Notes: generated by a model not told the origin, from the sequence alone. Shown: positions 33,188 through 41,935, counted from the stretch's first letter. The stretch is DNA of 64,000 nucleotides from JANYBV01 sp043763155 (GCA_043763155.1 JAYULW010000089.1:1-64000), one strand, 5' to 3'. Numbers and translations are program-made.

Positions 33188-34684
33188 TTAGAAACGGAAC
33201 TGGGCGAGTGCCAATAACACGTCTTCGTCTTCGCGGTTGCCGATAAGGGCGCCGCCATCGAAGGTGGTATGGGCATAGTCCAGGTTAAGTTTTAACGAGG
33301 TATTCAGGTACCAGTTGATGCCGAGCGAAGCTTCGTGCGCGGCTTTGGCTGAGGTGGTGATGTTTGAGAAGGTTGCACCTACGAAGGCGTCTTCGTCCAC
33401 ATGCAGGGCACCGGCGCGGGCGGTGAGTTCAAACGCACCCCACTGATGCTTGGCGGGGTCGAAGGGGCTTGCGGGTTTTACGCCGTCGAAGCTTGCGTCT
33501 TCACCCGTGATGACGTACGTGGCGATGCCGATCCATGCGTCGTTTTGCAGGGTGCGCTGGGTGGCACCGGCGCGCATTTCCTGACTGTTCAACACGTATT
33601 CACCCAAAAGGCTGAAGGGGCCTTTGTAATACGAGGCCTGCGGGTTTAAGCGCCACTGCACGCCGTTGCCGATGGTGGCGGCATTGTAGGTGAAGTAACG
33701 CGACTGGCCGATGGTGACATAACCGCTGGTGAGGCCGGAGTTGGCAACCGTTGCGTTGGTGTGGGTGCCGTAAGTTCCGGCGAGGCCCGCGCTTAAGCCG
33801 GAGAGCCAGGAGTTACCCAGCCAGCGGAAAGGCGTGGCCCAGATGCGGCCGTTGACGTCTTTGTGGTTGTCAATGTCGGTGTTGGTGTCAATGAGGTCCG
33901 GGGAGCCGTTGGTGAAGGCCAGCTGATATTCCAGCTGGTCGGGAATGATTTCGCCCATCAGCATAGCGCCGTTGTCACGCAGCGGCACAAGGTTGGTGGT
34001 CTGGCCGCGTTCACCGAAGAGCAATTCCTGCTCGGACTGCCAGCGCTCAAGCCCCACGGGGACTTTGAATTTGCCGAGGCGCAGGGCCGCTAAGCGTGAT
34101 TCGGGGAAGGGTTTGATGTCGGCGTAGGCGTCGAAAATGCGGGTGCCGCCGTTGGCGAAGTCCAGCATGATGCGGCCCGATAGATAATCGGTCATCTTGG
34201 CTTCCAGAATCGGGCGGGCGGTGCGCACGGTAAAGGTGTTCAGGCTCGTGGTGTTGGAGTTGCCGAAGAAGTCGCGGCCCTCGATCTGCGCATAGCCGCG
34301 CAGGCGGAACTGGTACTGCTTATCGGCGGAGGTCACGATCAGGCCCTTGCCGTTACCAACTTCGATGGTAGGGGTTTTTTCGGCTTTGGCTTTGGCGTCT
34401 TCCTCGTTGTTTTCCTGCTTGCGCTCAAGCACTGCCACGCGCTCTTCCACCTTGGGGGATGCGGCTGCGGTTTTGGTTTTTTTGCCGCCAGCGGATGGGC
34501 TGAGGGTTGCTACGTCGTCGGTTTTATGGGCCTTTTCGCGGGCTTCCAGCTCGTTGATGCGGGCTTCGAGTTGCTTTACGGCTTTGCGCAGTGCGTCGGT
34601 TTCGGCGTCGGCGTGGGCGGAAGCGGGCACAAGGGTACTGAAGCTCACGCTCAGCAGCGTGCTGATGAGGAGATGTTTTTTCAT
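33188..34684 (-). CDS. Outer-membrane porin, OprO/OprP-like
   Basis: A 498-residue outer-membrane beta-barrel with a signal peptide (residues 1 to about 25), an N-terminal charged coiled-coil of about 60 residues (LEARINELEAREK and LERKQENNEED), then alternating amphipathic strands rich in Tyr, Trp and Gly and a terminal Phe, the barrel-assembly signal. The pattern resembles phosphate-selective OprP/OprO porins. Directly upstream of sbp, it may admit sulfate. Start ATG is preceded by a weak site; a conserved inverted repeat lies 94-128 bases upstream. Confidence 0.8.
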   Translation of the reverse strand: MKKHLLISTLLSVSFSTLVPASAHADAETDALRKAVKQLEARINELEAREKAHKTDDVATLSPSAGGKKTKTAAASPKVEERVAVLERKQENNEEDAKAKAEKTPTIEVGNGKGLIVTSADKQYQFRLRGYAQIEGRDFFGNSNTTSLNTFTVRTARPILEAKMTDYLSGRIMLDFANGGTRIFDAYADIKPFPESRLAALRLGKFKVPVGLERWQSEQELLFGERGQTTNLVPLRDNGAMLMGEIIPDQLEYQLAFTNGSPDLIDTNTDIDNHKDVNGRIWATPFRWLGNSWLSGLSAGLAGTYGTHTNATVANSGLTSGYVTIGQSRYFTYNAATIGNGVQWRLNPQASYYKGPFSLLGEYVLNSQEMRAGATQRTLQNDAWIGIATYVITGEDASFDGVKPASPFDPAKHQWGAFELTARAGALHVDEDAFVGATFSNITTSAKAAHEASLGINWYLNTSLKLNLDYAHTTFDGGALIGNREDEDVLLALAQFRF

Positions 34685-34777
34685 TAGAGTTTTCCTGATG
34701 TTTGCATGGTTACCGTTGTGTTCTCATCCGTGAAATGGTGAACGGCCCAGTTTTCTGGTTGCGTGAAACCTCTGTAT

Positions 34778-34812
34778 CCGAGAATCCCCACAAAATCAAT
34801 AGGGATTTTCGG
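34778..34812. repeat. Imperfect inverted repeat between porin and phosphatase genes
   Basis: CCGAGAATCCC (34778-34788) and GGGATTTTCGG (34802-34812) pair with one G-T wobble across a 13-base loop. Lies in a divergent promoter region, so it could be an operator or a minor hairpin. Confidence 0.35.
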
Positions 34813-34817
34813 AGGGG

Positions 34818-34846
34818 TTGTTTTGCGAGCATTTTTTGCCTATAAG
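34818..34846 (+). promoter_or_regulatory. Promoter of the LMW phosphatase gene, probably leaderless
   Basis: TTGTTT (34818-34823) and TATAAG (34841-34846) have an ideal 17-base spacer. A start site 6-7 bases on would fall on or next to the ATG at 34853, which has no ribosome site, so the mRNA may be leaderless. Confidence 0.5.
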
Positions 34847-34852
34847 TGTGGC

Positions 34853-35326
34853 ATGTATAAAATACTTTTTGTCTGCACCGGAAACATCTGCCGCTCGCCC
34901 ACCGCCGAAGGGGTGATGCGCCATTTCGTGGATGAAGCGGGCCTTTCGGGCAAGGTGCAGATAGACTCGGCGGGCACGACTGCGTTTCACGCCGGGGAAG
35001 CGCCCGACATGCGCTCGGTGAAAGCGGCAAAACAGCGCGGCATTTTGATCGAGGGGTTGCGCTCGCGCAAAATTGCGCCGGGGGATTTCGATGCATTCGA
35101 CCTGATCCTTGCGTGCGACAACGAGCATTTGCAGTTTTTGCGGCGCATGCAGCCGAAGGACTCGCGCGCGGAAGTTGCGCTGTTCCTTGCGTATGCGGGC
35201 GCAACGAAAGAAAACGAAGTGCCCGACCCCTATTACGGCGACGCATTTCAGTTTGAATATGTGCTTGACTTGATCGAGGCAGGTGTCAAACCTTTGATAG
35301 ATAAACTTCACCAACAATTACGGTAA
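34853..35326 (+). CDS. Low-molecular-weight protein-tyrosine phosphatase
   Basis: A 157-residue cytoplasmic phosphatase. The P-loop CTGNICRSP has catalytic C8 and R14 of CX5R, and the general-acid loop is DPYYGD near residues 122-127. In bacteria such enzymes act on phosphotyrosine kinases of exopolysaccharide export or on arginine phosphate. The start is the ATG 34853; the extension to 34763 would cross the promoter. One base separates it from the nnr gene. Confidence 0.9.
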   Translation: MYKILFVCTGNICRSPTAEGVMRHFVDEAGLSGKVQIDSAGTTAFHAGEAPDMRSVKAAKQRGILIEGLRSRKIAPGDFDAFDLILACDNEHLQFLRRMQPKDSRAEVALFLAYAGATKENEVPDPYYGDAFQFEYVLDLIEAGVKPLIDKLHQQLR

Positions 35327-35327
35327 G

Positions 35328-36797
35328 ATGATGTTACATCCTGTTGCTTTGCTGACTGCCGAAGAAACCCGCAACGCCGACCAGGCTGCCATTTCCGGCA
35401 GCACCTCCGGCGAAACGCTGATGGAAAACGCTGGCAAGGCCATCGTGGATTTAATCACGCAGGAGTACAAACCCTGCAAGGTGCTGGTGGTGTGCGGCAC
35501 GGGAAATAACGGCGGCGACGGGTTTGTGACCGCGCGCATGCTGAAAGAAAAAAGCTGGGATGTAAGCCTTGCCAATATCGGCAATATTGACGACATCAAG
35601 GGCGATGCGAAAATTGCCAAGGATAAATGGAACATGGCGGGCGGCGCCACGCGCACCTACAACAAGGACCTGCTGAAAGACGCCGGACTTGTGGTTGACG
35701 CGATGTTTGGCACCGGGCTTGCGCGCGAAGTGGATGGCACGGCGAAAGAAGCGATTGCGGCCATCAACGAGAGTAAGATTGCTGTGGTTTCGATTGATGT
35801 GCCGAGCGGCATTAATACCGATACGGGCGCGATCATGGGGGTGGCGATTAAAGCTGCGAACACGGTGACGTTTGTGCGCCCGAAACCGGGGCATGTGCTG
35901 CTGCCGGGCAAGGCGCACACGGGCCAGCTGCATGTGTACGACATTGGCATCAGCGGCGATAAGGTGAAGCCGAAATTGTTTTTGAACGCCCCGGCGCTCT
36001 GGCAGCATTTGCTGCCGTTGCCGAACCCGGATTCTAATAAATATAGCCGTGGGCATACCGTTATTCTTGGTGGCGGCATGAGCAGCACGGGCGCTTCGCG
36101 CCTTGCGGCAATGGCTGCGCTGCGCGTGGGCTCAGGCTTGGTGAGCGTGGCTTCCACGCAGGATGCGCTGCCGATTTATGCGATGTCGCTGACTGCCGTG
36201 ATGACCAAACTTGCGGATAATGCAACGCAGCTTGCGGCTTTGCTGGATGATAAGCGCATCAGCGCGCTGCTGATCGGGCCGGGTTGCGGCGTGACGGAGC
36301 GTACGCGGGATAACACGCTCCAGATTTTGAAAAGCAACAAGGCCTGCGTGGTGGATGCGGATGCGCTGTCTATTTTCCAGTTTAACACCAAGCCACTGTT
36401 TGACGCGATTGGCGGACCTACGGTGCTTACACCGCATGAGGGCGAGTTTGAGCGCTTGTTTGCCACCAAAGGCGTGAAGACGGAGCGCGCGAAAGATGCC
36501 GCCAAGCAAAGCGGCGCGGTGATTGTGCTTAAGGGCAACGACACGGTGATCGCGTCTCCTGATGGCCGGGTGAGCATTAACGCGAATGCGCCGGTGTGGC
36601 TGGCGACTGCGGGTTCGGGCGATGTGCTGGCAGGGATTATCACGGGCCTGATGGGCCAGGGCATGCCTGCTTATGAAGCGGCGTGTGCGGGCACATGGAT
36701 TCAGGGTGAAGTGGCGAACCGCTTTGGCCCCGGCCTGATTGCCGAAGATTTGCACTCAACCATGCCGGGCGTGCTTAAAGACCTGTATAATGCGTAA
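35328..36797 (+). CDS. nnr: Bifunctional NAD(P)H-hydrate epimerase / ADP-dependent dehydratase
   Basis: A 489-residue two-domain repair enzyme that epimerises and dehydrates damaged hydrated NADH and NADPH. The N-terminal YjeF domain (about 1-210) has VVCGTGNNGGDGFV and a STGIN-like PSGINTDTG segment. The C-terminal kinase-like dehydratase domain has LTPHEGEFERLF and WLATAGSGDVLAGII. Length fits the family. It is one base downstream of the phosphatase gene and overlaps acylphosphatase by 8 bases. Confidence 0.93.
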   Translation: MMLHPVALLTAEETRNADQAAISGSTSGETLMENAGKAIVDLITQEYKPCKVLVVCGTGNNGGDGFVTARMLKEKSWDVSLANIGNIDDIKGDAKIAKDKWNMAGGATRTYNKDLLKDAGLVVDAMFGTGLAREVDGTAKEAIAAINESKIAVVSIDVPSGINTDTGAIMGVAIKAANTVTFVRPKPGHVLLPGKAHTGQLHVYDIGISGDKVKPKLFLNAPALWQHLLPLPNPDSNKYSRGHTVILGGGMSSTGASRLAAMAALRVGSGLVSVASTQDALPIYAMSLTAVMTKLADNATQLAALLDDKRISALLIGPGCGVTERTRDNTLQILKSNKACVVDADALSIFQFNTKPLFDAIGGPTVLTPHEGEFERLFATKGVKTERAKDAAKQSGAVIVLKGNDTVIASPDGRVSINANAPVWLATAGSGDVLAGIITGLMGQGMPAYEAACAGTWIQGEVANRFGPGLIAEDLHSTMPGVLKDLYNA

Positions 36798-37071
36798 TGT
36801 TTTACGGGTTATACTTTCGGGCCGTGTGCAGGGTGTGGGGTTTCGTGCGTGGGTGGTGGCCAATGCCACGCATGCGGGCCTTCAGGGCTGGGTGCGCAAT
36901 GTGCAGGACGGCAGTGTAGAGGCTGTGTTTTCCGGTGAAGACAGCGCGGTGAAGCAGATGATCGAGTCGTGCAAGAACGGGCCGGAAGCGGCGCGGGTGG
37001 ACAAGATCGAGGTATTTACCACCAAGGATGAGATTGCCGACGGGCCGTTTATGGCAAGGCAAACCGTTTAA
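36790..37071 (+). CDS. acyP: Acylphosphatase
   Basis: A 93-residue enzyme hydrolysing acyl phosphates. The signature VQGVGFRAWV with the catalytic Arg near residue 18 and the helix-strand GWVRNVQDGSVEAVFSGE with the catalytic Asn are present. ATG 36790 lies inside the last codons of nnr; a longer in-frame reading from 36739 is unnecessary. No ribosome site is needed if translation is coupled. Confidence 0.9.
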   Translation: MRNVLRVILSGRVQGVGFRAWVVANATHAGLQGWVRNVQDGSVEAVFSGEDSAVKQMIESCKNGPEAARVDKIEVFTTKDEIADGPFMARQTV

Positions 37072-37085
37072 TCAAAAAAAGCTGG

Positions 37086-37895
37086 TTAGCGCGTAAGCAC
37101 AACTTCGGTTGTGCGGTCATCCGTTTTTTCGATGATATTGCTGAGGTAGTTCGCTTTTTGCGCGGCGAAGCTGCGGGTGGGTTTTTCCTGCTCTTGCTCT
37201 GGCGCGTGTGCGTGGGTGGGTTTTTGCGCGGCGATGGCTGGCGCGGCAGTAAGCTCTGGGGCGGGGGATTTTTCAAAAGCGCTGCCGTTTAAGATTTTGG
37301 TATACCCGTTGCTGAGTTTGTTTGAGATGTGGGCGAAGTTCACGCCCATGGTGGTTCCCAGCATGCCGATGACGGCAGCGCCTGCCACGCTTGCGGCAAT
37401 GGTTCCGGCCTTGAAGCCCATGAGGGCAATGGCGGGCGCGGTGATGGGGCTCATGGCGGCGATGGCACCGAAGGCGGCAAATAATACGCCCATGACAAGC
37501 GAGGTTTTCCAGTTCAGCATTTTGGGGGGCTTGGCGGGTTGTTCGCCTTTGCCTGCGTTGTGGCCCTTGCGGATGCTTTGTTCTTCGATACCGGCGTTTA
37601 CCGCGCCTGCGTTTGCGCCGACATCGGCACCGATGCCGATACCGAGCCATGCGGCTGCGCCGCCGAAGATGGCGGCATTACCTAATATTGCGCCAATGGC
37701 GGGGATGGCAGCTTCGGTTGCGCCGGGAACGGCCATGCTGAACAGGGCTGCGGGAAGGACAGAGGCGATGATGCCGCCCACGGCACCGAAAGCGCCAAAC
37801 ATGGTGGCGCCTGCTAAAAAGCCAGCGGTGCGCTTGCTCCATGTTTTTTTATGGATGCGGTCGTAGCTGTTATCCGTGTTTTGGCTTGTGGCCAT
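37086..37895 (-). CDS. Hypothetical Gly/Ala-rich membrane protein
   Basis: A 269-residue protein with four to five long Ala/Gly-rich hydrophobic segments between residues 25 and 190, reminiscent of small-residue helices packed closely, then a His/Pro/Glu linker and a basic C-terminus. No recognised family. Convergent with acylphosphatase at 14 bases. The start has no strong ribosome site. Confidence 0.55.
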   Translation of the reverse strand: MATSQNTDNSYDRIHKKTWSKRTAGFLAGATMFGAFGAVGGIIASVLPAALFSMAVPGATEAAIPAIGAILGNAAIFGGAAAWLGIGIGADVGANAGAVNAGIEEQSIRKGHNAGKGEQPAKPPKMLNWKTSLVMGVLFAAFGAIAAMSPITAPAIALMGFKAGTIAASVAGAAVIGMLGTTMGVNFAHISNKLSNGYTKILNGSAFEKSPAPELTAAPAIAAQKPTHAHAPEQEQEKPTRSFAAQKANYLSNIIEKTDDRTTEVVLTR

Positions 37896-38049
37896 GCAAG
37901 AGGGGTTCCCGGTTGATGGATTAGTTGAGTTTTTAGAATAGCCTAAGGGTTAGCTTGGGGTAAGTTAAGATTATATGACAAGGCATGGGGCGATCATTGC
38001 CCTGAATTATAAAGGAAAAACCGCTTTTACTTTGCCCTGCTGATTCTAC

Positions 38050-38292
38050 TTACTGGTATTCGGGGGGCACGGGCAGGTAGCGGTAGGGGTGGTTGCGGGC
38101 TTTTTCCTCTTCTTCGATGCACCAATCGTAGGAGGCGTCGCCGCGCATGGAACCCATGGCCATGCAGGTGGAATCGGACCCGGTGGAATTGGAGTATTGC
38201 ACCGTGTTGGTGCGGAAGAAAGAGGCATACTGGCAGGCCGACAGGGCTTGCAGCAGGCATAGCGCGAGTAGCGCACGGCAACGAATCTTCAT
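38050..38292 (-). CDS. Small lipoprotein
   Basis: An 80-residue product with a type II signal peptide: basic MKIRCR, hydrophobic core and lipobox LSAC with C20 as the lipidated cysteine. The mature part has two further Cys and ends in a Tyr/Pro stretch. GGAGGGGA ribosome site just upstream. Two overlapping alternative frames exist but lack signal and ribosome site. Not recognised; presumably outer- or inner-membrane attached. Confidence 0.65.
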   Translation of the reverse strand: MKIRCRALLALCLLQALSACQYASFFRTNTVQYSNSTGSDSTCMAMGSMRGDASYDWCIEEEEKARNHPYRYLPVPPEYQ

Positions 38293-38310
38293 AGTCCCCT
38301 CCCCTTGGTT

Positions 38311-38544
38311 TTACGGGTTATGTTGATCGGTAATTTCGGTATAGCTGCCTTCGATAATCCCGTTATCCGGGTCGTTTTCACGCAGGAACTGCCAGCGCGC
38401 CCAGCGCTGGCGGATAATGAGAATAATGGAAAACATTATCCCGAAGGCCAGAAACCACAGCAAAAGCGAGAAGCCGATGGTTATGGCCAAGGCCAGGATA
38501 AGCGCCACAAAAATAAACGTTATTGCTGATAAAACGAAGTCCAT
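38311..38544 (-). CDS. Small inner-membrane protein
   Basis: A 77-residue protein with two hydrophobic helices (about residues 2-25 and 25-47) followed by a charged tail ending in SYTEITDQ. ATG 38544 follows AAGGG; the GTG at 38562 gives six more residues. It is 18 bases upstream of the lipoprotein gene and may be co-transcribed. Confidence 0.55.
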   Translation of the reverse strand: MDFVLSAITFIFVALILALAITIGFSLLLWFLAFGIMFSIILIIRQRWARWQFLRENDPDNGIIEGSYTEITDQHNP

Positions 38545-38599
38545 TAACGAAACCCTTACCACTCTTTAGTATGTTATAGCATAAAAATGCGAACAATAT

Positions 38600-39394
38600 A
38601 TGAACGATGATGTAATGGAGCTAGCTAAGCGTGCCATGCATTACAGCTTTATTGGCTGGGTGCTGACGCTGCTTATGATGCTCCGGCTACCCAGCGTGGA
38701 AGACATCAACCCCGATCTTTTGCGGCAGCCGCTGCAAACGCAGATTGCGCAGAATGAATTCCATTTTCCGTATGAGGGACAGGACATCAAGGTTATTCCG
38801 GTGATGAACTACACGCTCAACGGGCTGATCGTTTCGCATAATGATCCGGGCAAATGGTATAATTTCGACCTGACGCATGACAGCCAATCCATCAATACGC
38901 TGGATATTTGCGTGGTGTGGGGCAGCAACCTTACCAATAACGATTTCCACAAAATCAGTTTTCATAATGACGACTGGATATGCACGTGGAGCTACGGGCC
39001 GGACGTGAAGCACGTTAATGAGCAGGAAATTTCTAACAACCACCTGATTACGGCGAGCGATAGCATTCGCAAGCAGATTGCAAATTTGCACAATGGCGAC
39101 CAGATCGAAATTGTGGGAAGGCTGGTGTATTACGGCGAGCAGCGCTGGGGCGGGAATATGCGCCAGAGCAGCCTTTCACGCGCTGACACGGGCAACGGGG
39201 CGTGCGAAATCATTTACGTGGATTCGCTGCGGGTGCTGGATTCGCATAATTCCTTCTGGGCGAAACTTGGGGACTTCCTTTACTGGGTTTGCGTACTCAC
39301 GCTTACCTTCCGGGTCACGGTGTTTGTGATGCCGGAGCGCAGCTTGCACCTGCCGAAATGGCTGCGCAACTGGCTGGACCTGTATAAGGCTTAA
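38600..39394 (+). CDS. Hypothetical membrane-anchored protein
   Basis: A 264-residue protein with helices near residues 12-30 and 222-245 and a large periplasmic region with many aromatic and polar residues (LTHDSQSINTLDICVVWG, GRLVYYGEQRWGG). Not recognised as a named family. Stands alone between a divergent membrane protein and fliP, whose 3' end overlaps it by 4 bases. Confidence 0.6.
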   Translation: MNDDVMELAKRAMHYSFIGWVLTLLMMLRLPSVEDINPDLLRQPLQTQIAQNEFHFPYEGQDIKVIPVMNYTLNGLIVSHNDPGKWYNFDLTHDSQSINTLDICVVWGSNLTNNDFHKISFHNDDWICTWSYGPDVKHVNEQEISNNHLITASDSIRKQIANLHNGDQIEIVGRLVYYGEQRWGGNMRQSSLSRADTGNGACEIIYVDSLRVLDSHNSFWAKLGDFLYWVCVLTLTFRVTVFVMPERSLHLPKWLRNWLDLYKA

Positions 39395-40131
39395 ACGGTT
39401 CCGAAGCTTTTGATCAGGCTGCCGCAGACCATGTACCAGCCATCCACCAGCACAAAGAAAATCAGCTTGAATGGCAGCGAAATCATGACGGGCGGTAGCA
39501 TCATCATACCCATAGCCATGAGGACGGATGCGACCAGCATGTCAATAATCACGAAGGGAATAAAGATGAGGAAGCCGATTTCAAAGGAGCGCTTTAGCTC
39601 GCTGATCATGAAACCGGGGACAAGCACGCGGAAGGGCGTTTCTTCCGGCGTGTCAATTTTCAGGCCGGGAGACATGGAAACAAACAGCTCAAGGTCTTTG
39701 GGGCGCACGTGCTGGAGCATGAAGGCGTGGAAGGGCGCGCTGATTTTATCGAGCGCTTCTTCCTGCGTGATTTCATTTTCCATGAGGGGTTTGAAGCCTT
39801 CGTCGTAGGATTGCTCGAAAACGGGCGACATGATGAACAGGGTGAGGAAAAGCGCAAGGGAGATGAGAACCTGGTTGGGCGGGGTTTGCTGCAGGCCGAG
39901 GGCGCTGCGCAGGAACGACAGCACGATGATGGTGCGCATGAAGGACGTGGTCATCATCAAAATGGAGGGCGCGAGGGTGATGACGGTCATCATGACGACG
40001 AGCTGGATCATGCGCGCAGCGGTGGAGCCACCGGCGTTTCCGCCCATGTCTACGGTCATGGTTTGGGCGAGCGCGGTGTGGGGCAGCAGGAGGGCTGCAA
40101 GCGCCAGGGCAATCGGGAGGAATTTACGCAT
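39391..40131 (-). CDS. fliP: Flagellar biosynthesis protein FliP
   Basis: A 246-residue export-gate component with a cleavable signal peptide (residues 1 to about 22) and four membrane helices. The family segments TSFMRTIIVLSFLR, PPNQVLISLALFLT and MISELKRSFEIGFLIFIPF are clear, as is LPFKLIFFVLVDGWY at the end. FliP assembles with FliQ and FliR into the central pore of the flagellar type III apparatus. It overlaps fliO and ends convergently with a hypothetical gene. Confidence 0.95.
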   Translation of the reverse strand: MRKFLPIALALAALLLPHTALAQTMTVDMGGNAGGSTAARMIQLVVMMTVITLAPSILMMTTSFMRTIIVLSFLRSALGLQQTPPNQVLISLALFLTLFIMSPVFEQSYDEGFKPLMENEITQEEALDKISAPFHAFMLQHVRPKDLELFVSMSPGLKIDTPEETPFRVLVPGFMISELKRSFEIGFLIFIPFVIIDMLVASVLMAMGMMMLPPVMISLPFKLIFFVLVDGWYMVCGSLIKSFGTV

Positions 40132-40411
40132 GGGGGGTTGTTTCCGGTATGTTGGACTCGATGATCATTTCGCGGCCATCGGCCAGGAGCAAAAGATGCT
40201 GGATATTGTCGCGGCGCACTAATACCAGGCGGCGGCGGGCGTCTATATAGCGGGTTTCGAGCACGTCAATGCGGCCATCGCCCGCTTTGGCGGGCATGCG
40301 TGAAAAGCGGCCGGAGGCGGCTACGTATTTCAACGCCATGGCCATGAGGCCGATCAGGCCCAGCACCAGCACGAAGGAAAGAATGAAGCGCGTGGGATCA
40401 ATCGTATCCAT
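40124..40411 (-). CDS. fliO: Flagellar biosynthesis protein FliO
   Basis: A 95-residue single-helix membrane protein (helix about residues 8-30) with the cytoplasmic core IDVLETRYIDARRRLVLVRRDN common to FliO. It helps stabilise FliP during gate assembly. Overlaps fliP by 8 bases and follows a small helical protein. Confidence 0.85.
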   Translation of the reverse strand: MDTIDPTRFILSFVLVLGLIGLMAMALKYVAASGRFSRMPAKAGDGRIDVLETRYIDARRRLVLVRRDNIQHLLLLADGREMIIESNIPETTPHA

Positions 40412-40413
40412 TG

Positions 40414-40770
40414 TTAGTCTGCTTCCTCGTCGCCGTCGCGTTTGCCGAAATCGTCGCGGGAGTCGGCGACTTTATAGGCGTGGACGGCTTTTTTCTGCTG
40501 CGAAAGGCCACGGATTTCTTCGGCAAGCTGGTCGCGGTTGGCGACCATGGCTTCGCCGAGGGTTTTCAATTCGGCAAGCAAAACCTGCATGCGTTCGGAG
40601 CAGGCGAGCCGGTCTTCCTGAGAGAGCTGCAGCACGGTTTCGCAGAGTGAGCGCACCTGATCGTCGAGGCCGTACATTTCCAGCATGGCGCCGGAGGCAA
40701 GCATGGCTTTGCTTTCGACGATGAACTGCTCGATTTCATTGAAGAGGTCTTCGGGGGCTTTGCGTGTCAT
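40414..40770 (-). CDS. Small helical protein in flagellar cluster
   Basis: A 118-residue, acidic, almost entirely helical protein (heptad-like from 40 to 95), of the size of flagellar export chaperones such as FlgN/FliT, but no sequence identity can be asserted. It lies between the FlhB-domain gene and fliO, overlapping the former by ATGA. The C-terminus is very acidic. Confidence 0.6.
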   Translation of the reverse strand: MTRKAPEDLFNEIEQFIVESKAMLASGAMLEMYGLDDQVRSLCETVLQLSQEDRLACSERMQVLLAELKTLGEAMVANRDQLAEEIRGLSQQKKAVHAYKVADSRDDFGKRDGDEEAD

Positions 40771-41063
40771 GTTTTTACTTTTCCGGCTTTGGCGTTGGCT
40801 TTGTATACGTAGGCTAGGATTTCGGCAACTGCTGCATAGGCTTCCAGCGGAATGGGCATGTCTATGTCGAGTTTGGAAAGCAGTGTGACGAGGTCGGGGT
40901 CTTCACGCACCTCGATATTATGTTCGCGGGCGAGCTTGATGATTTGTTCGGCGATGAGGCCTTTGCCTTTGGCTGCAAGCCTTGGCGCTTCTTCGCCACG
41001 CTCGTAGCTGAGTGCAACGGCCAGTTTTTCTTTGTTTATGGGTGTTTCATCACTTGTTGCCAT
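40767..41063 (-). CDS. FlhB cytoplasmic-domain-like protein (stand-alone)
   Basis: A 98-residue soluble protein resembling the C-terminal cytoplasmic domain of FlhB/YscU-type switch proteins: KEKLAVALSYERGEEAPRLAAKGKG, then LAREHNIEVREDPDLVTLL and EIPLEAYAAVAEILAYVY-like end (here IPLEAYAAVAEILAYVY). The autocleavage NPTH motif is absent. Paralogues of this type (YlqH/FlhB2) accompany full FlhB in several bacteria; the true flhB is at 43790. It overlaps csrA by 14 bases. Confidence 0.85.
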   Translation of the reverse strand: MATSDETPINKEKLAVALSYERGEEAPRLAAKGKGLIAEQIIKLAREHNIEVREDPDLVTLLSKLDIDMPIPLEAYAAVAEILAYVYKANAKAGKVKT

Positions 41064-41328
41064 CGGCGTCTTTGTCGTCGGCGTCTTTATCGGGGGCCAT
41101 ATTTACATCCACGCTGAACTCGAAATCCATCAGCTCGTCGGCGTGCACGCTCGCGGCGGCGATGTTTTGTTCCATGATCTTCTGGTGGAGTTCCTTGCGC
41201 AGGATGGTGGCCTCTTTGGGGAAAAGGAAGCCGAGTTTTACCGTCTTGCCGCGGACTTCGACCACGGTAAGTTCGATGTTATTGTTAATGATAATCGATT
41301 CGCCGATTTTTCTTGTTAAATACAGCAT
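41050..41328 (-). CDS. csrA: Carbon storage / flagellar regulator CsrA
   Basis: A 92-residue RNA-binding regulator that controls translation, commonly of flagellin. The N-terminal MLYLTRKIGESIII and VEVRGKTVKLGF strands fit the family. Unlike ordinary CsrA of 60-70 residues it carries an acidic Asp/Lys tail of about 30 residues, and the canonical conserved RNA-contacting VHREEI is replaced by ILRKELH. No fliW gene is in the window. First gene of the minus-strand flagellar set. Confidence 0.9.
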   Translation of the reverse strand: MLYLTRKIGESIIINNNIELTVVEVRGKTVKLGFLFPKEATILRKELHQKIMEQNIAAASVHADELMDFEFSVDVNMAPDKDADDKDADGNK

Positions 41329-41363
41329 TCAGGCGAGTTTTCCACCCCTTGGCCAGCCCCATT

Positions 41364-41372
41364 TTATCCACA
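41364..41372. promoter_or_regulatory. DnaA-box consensus 9-mer upstream of csrA and flgB
   Basis: TTATCCACA at 41364-41372 in the divergent region between csrA and flgB. Third exact copy in the window; significance uncertain. Confidence 0.25.
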
Positions 41373-41497
41373 GTATTACTGACGCAAAATCCAGCGAAAC
41401 GCAACGTTTATAAGTAAATAAGTGTAGTCTTTGGTGAGAAAGTAGGGTATCCTTACGATTAATGTAGGTAATTATTGCCGATCAAGGTGAGTTTACA

Positions 41498-41923
41498 ATG
41501 GATTTCGCGGCGCTGCCACTTTTCAACATCCTGAAAGCGAAGCTCAATTATGCTTCGGAGCGCCAATCCGTATTGGCCCAGAACGTGGCCAACGCCGACA
41601 CCCCCGGTTATAAAGCAAAAGACGTGCAAATGCCCGACTTCGCCAAGATGATGGGCGGCATGGGCGGGCAATCGGCACAGAATTTGCCAATGGCAAGGAC
41701 AAGCGCCGGGCATATTGCGCCGATGAGCAGCACGGGAAGCATGAAACTCATTAACCGCAAGATGACCGACGAGCTGAACCCCAACGGGAACAACGTGGTG
41801 ATCGAGGAAGAAATGTCTAAGATCGCGAAGAACCAGGGTGACTATACGACGGCGCTGAATTTATATTCCAAGACAATCTCCATGTTCAAGACTGCCATCG
41901 GCAGCGCGAGCGGCGGAGGATAA
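41498..41923 (+). CDS. flgB: Flagellar basal-body rod protein FlgB
   Basis: A 141-residue rod protein. The N-terminal rod motif is here SERQSVLAQNVANADTPGYKA, and a C-terminal ALNLYSKTISMFKTAIG helix completes the coiled rod interface. FlgB is the first rod component above the export gate. It starts with a good AAGGTGAG ribosome site and heads flgB-flgC-fliE-fliQ-fliR-flhB on the plus strand. Confidence 0.94.
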   Translation: MDFAALPLFNILKAKLNYASERQSVLAQNVANADTPGYKAKDVQMPDFAKMMGGMGGQSAQNLPMARTSAGHIAPMSSTGSMKLINRKMTDELNPNGNNVVIEEEMSKIAKNQGDYTTALNLYSKTISMFKTAIGSASGGG

Positions 41924-41935
41924 GGGAGTTAGGTT

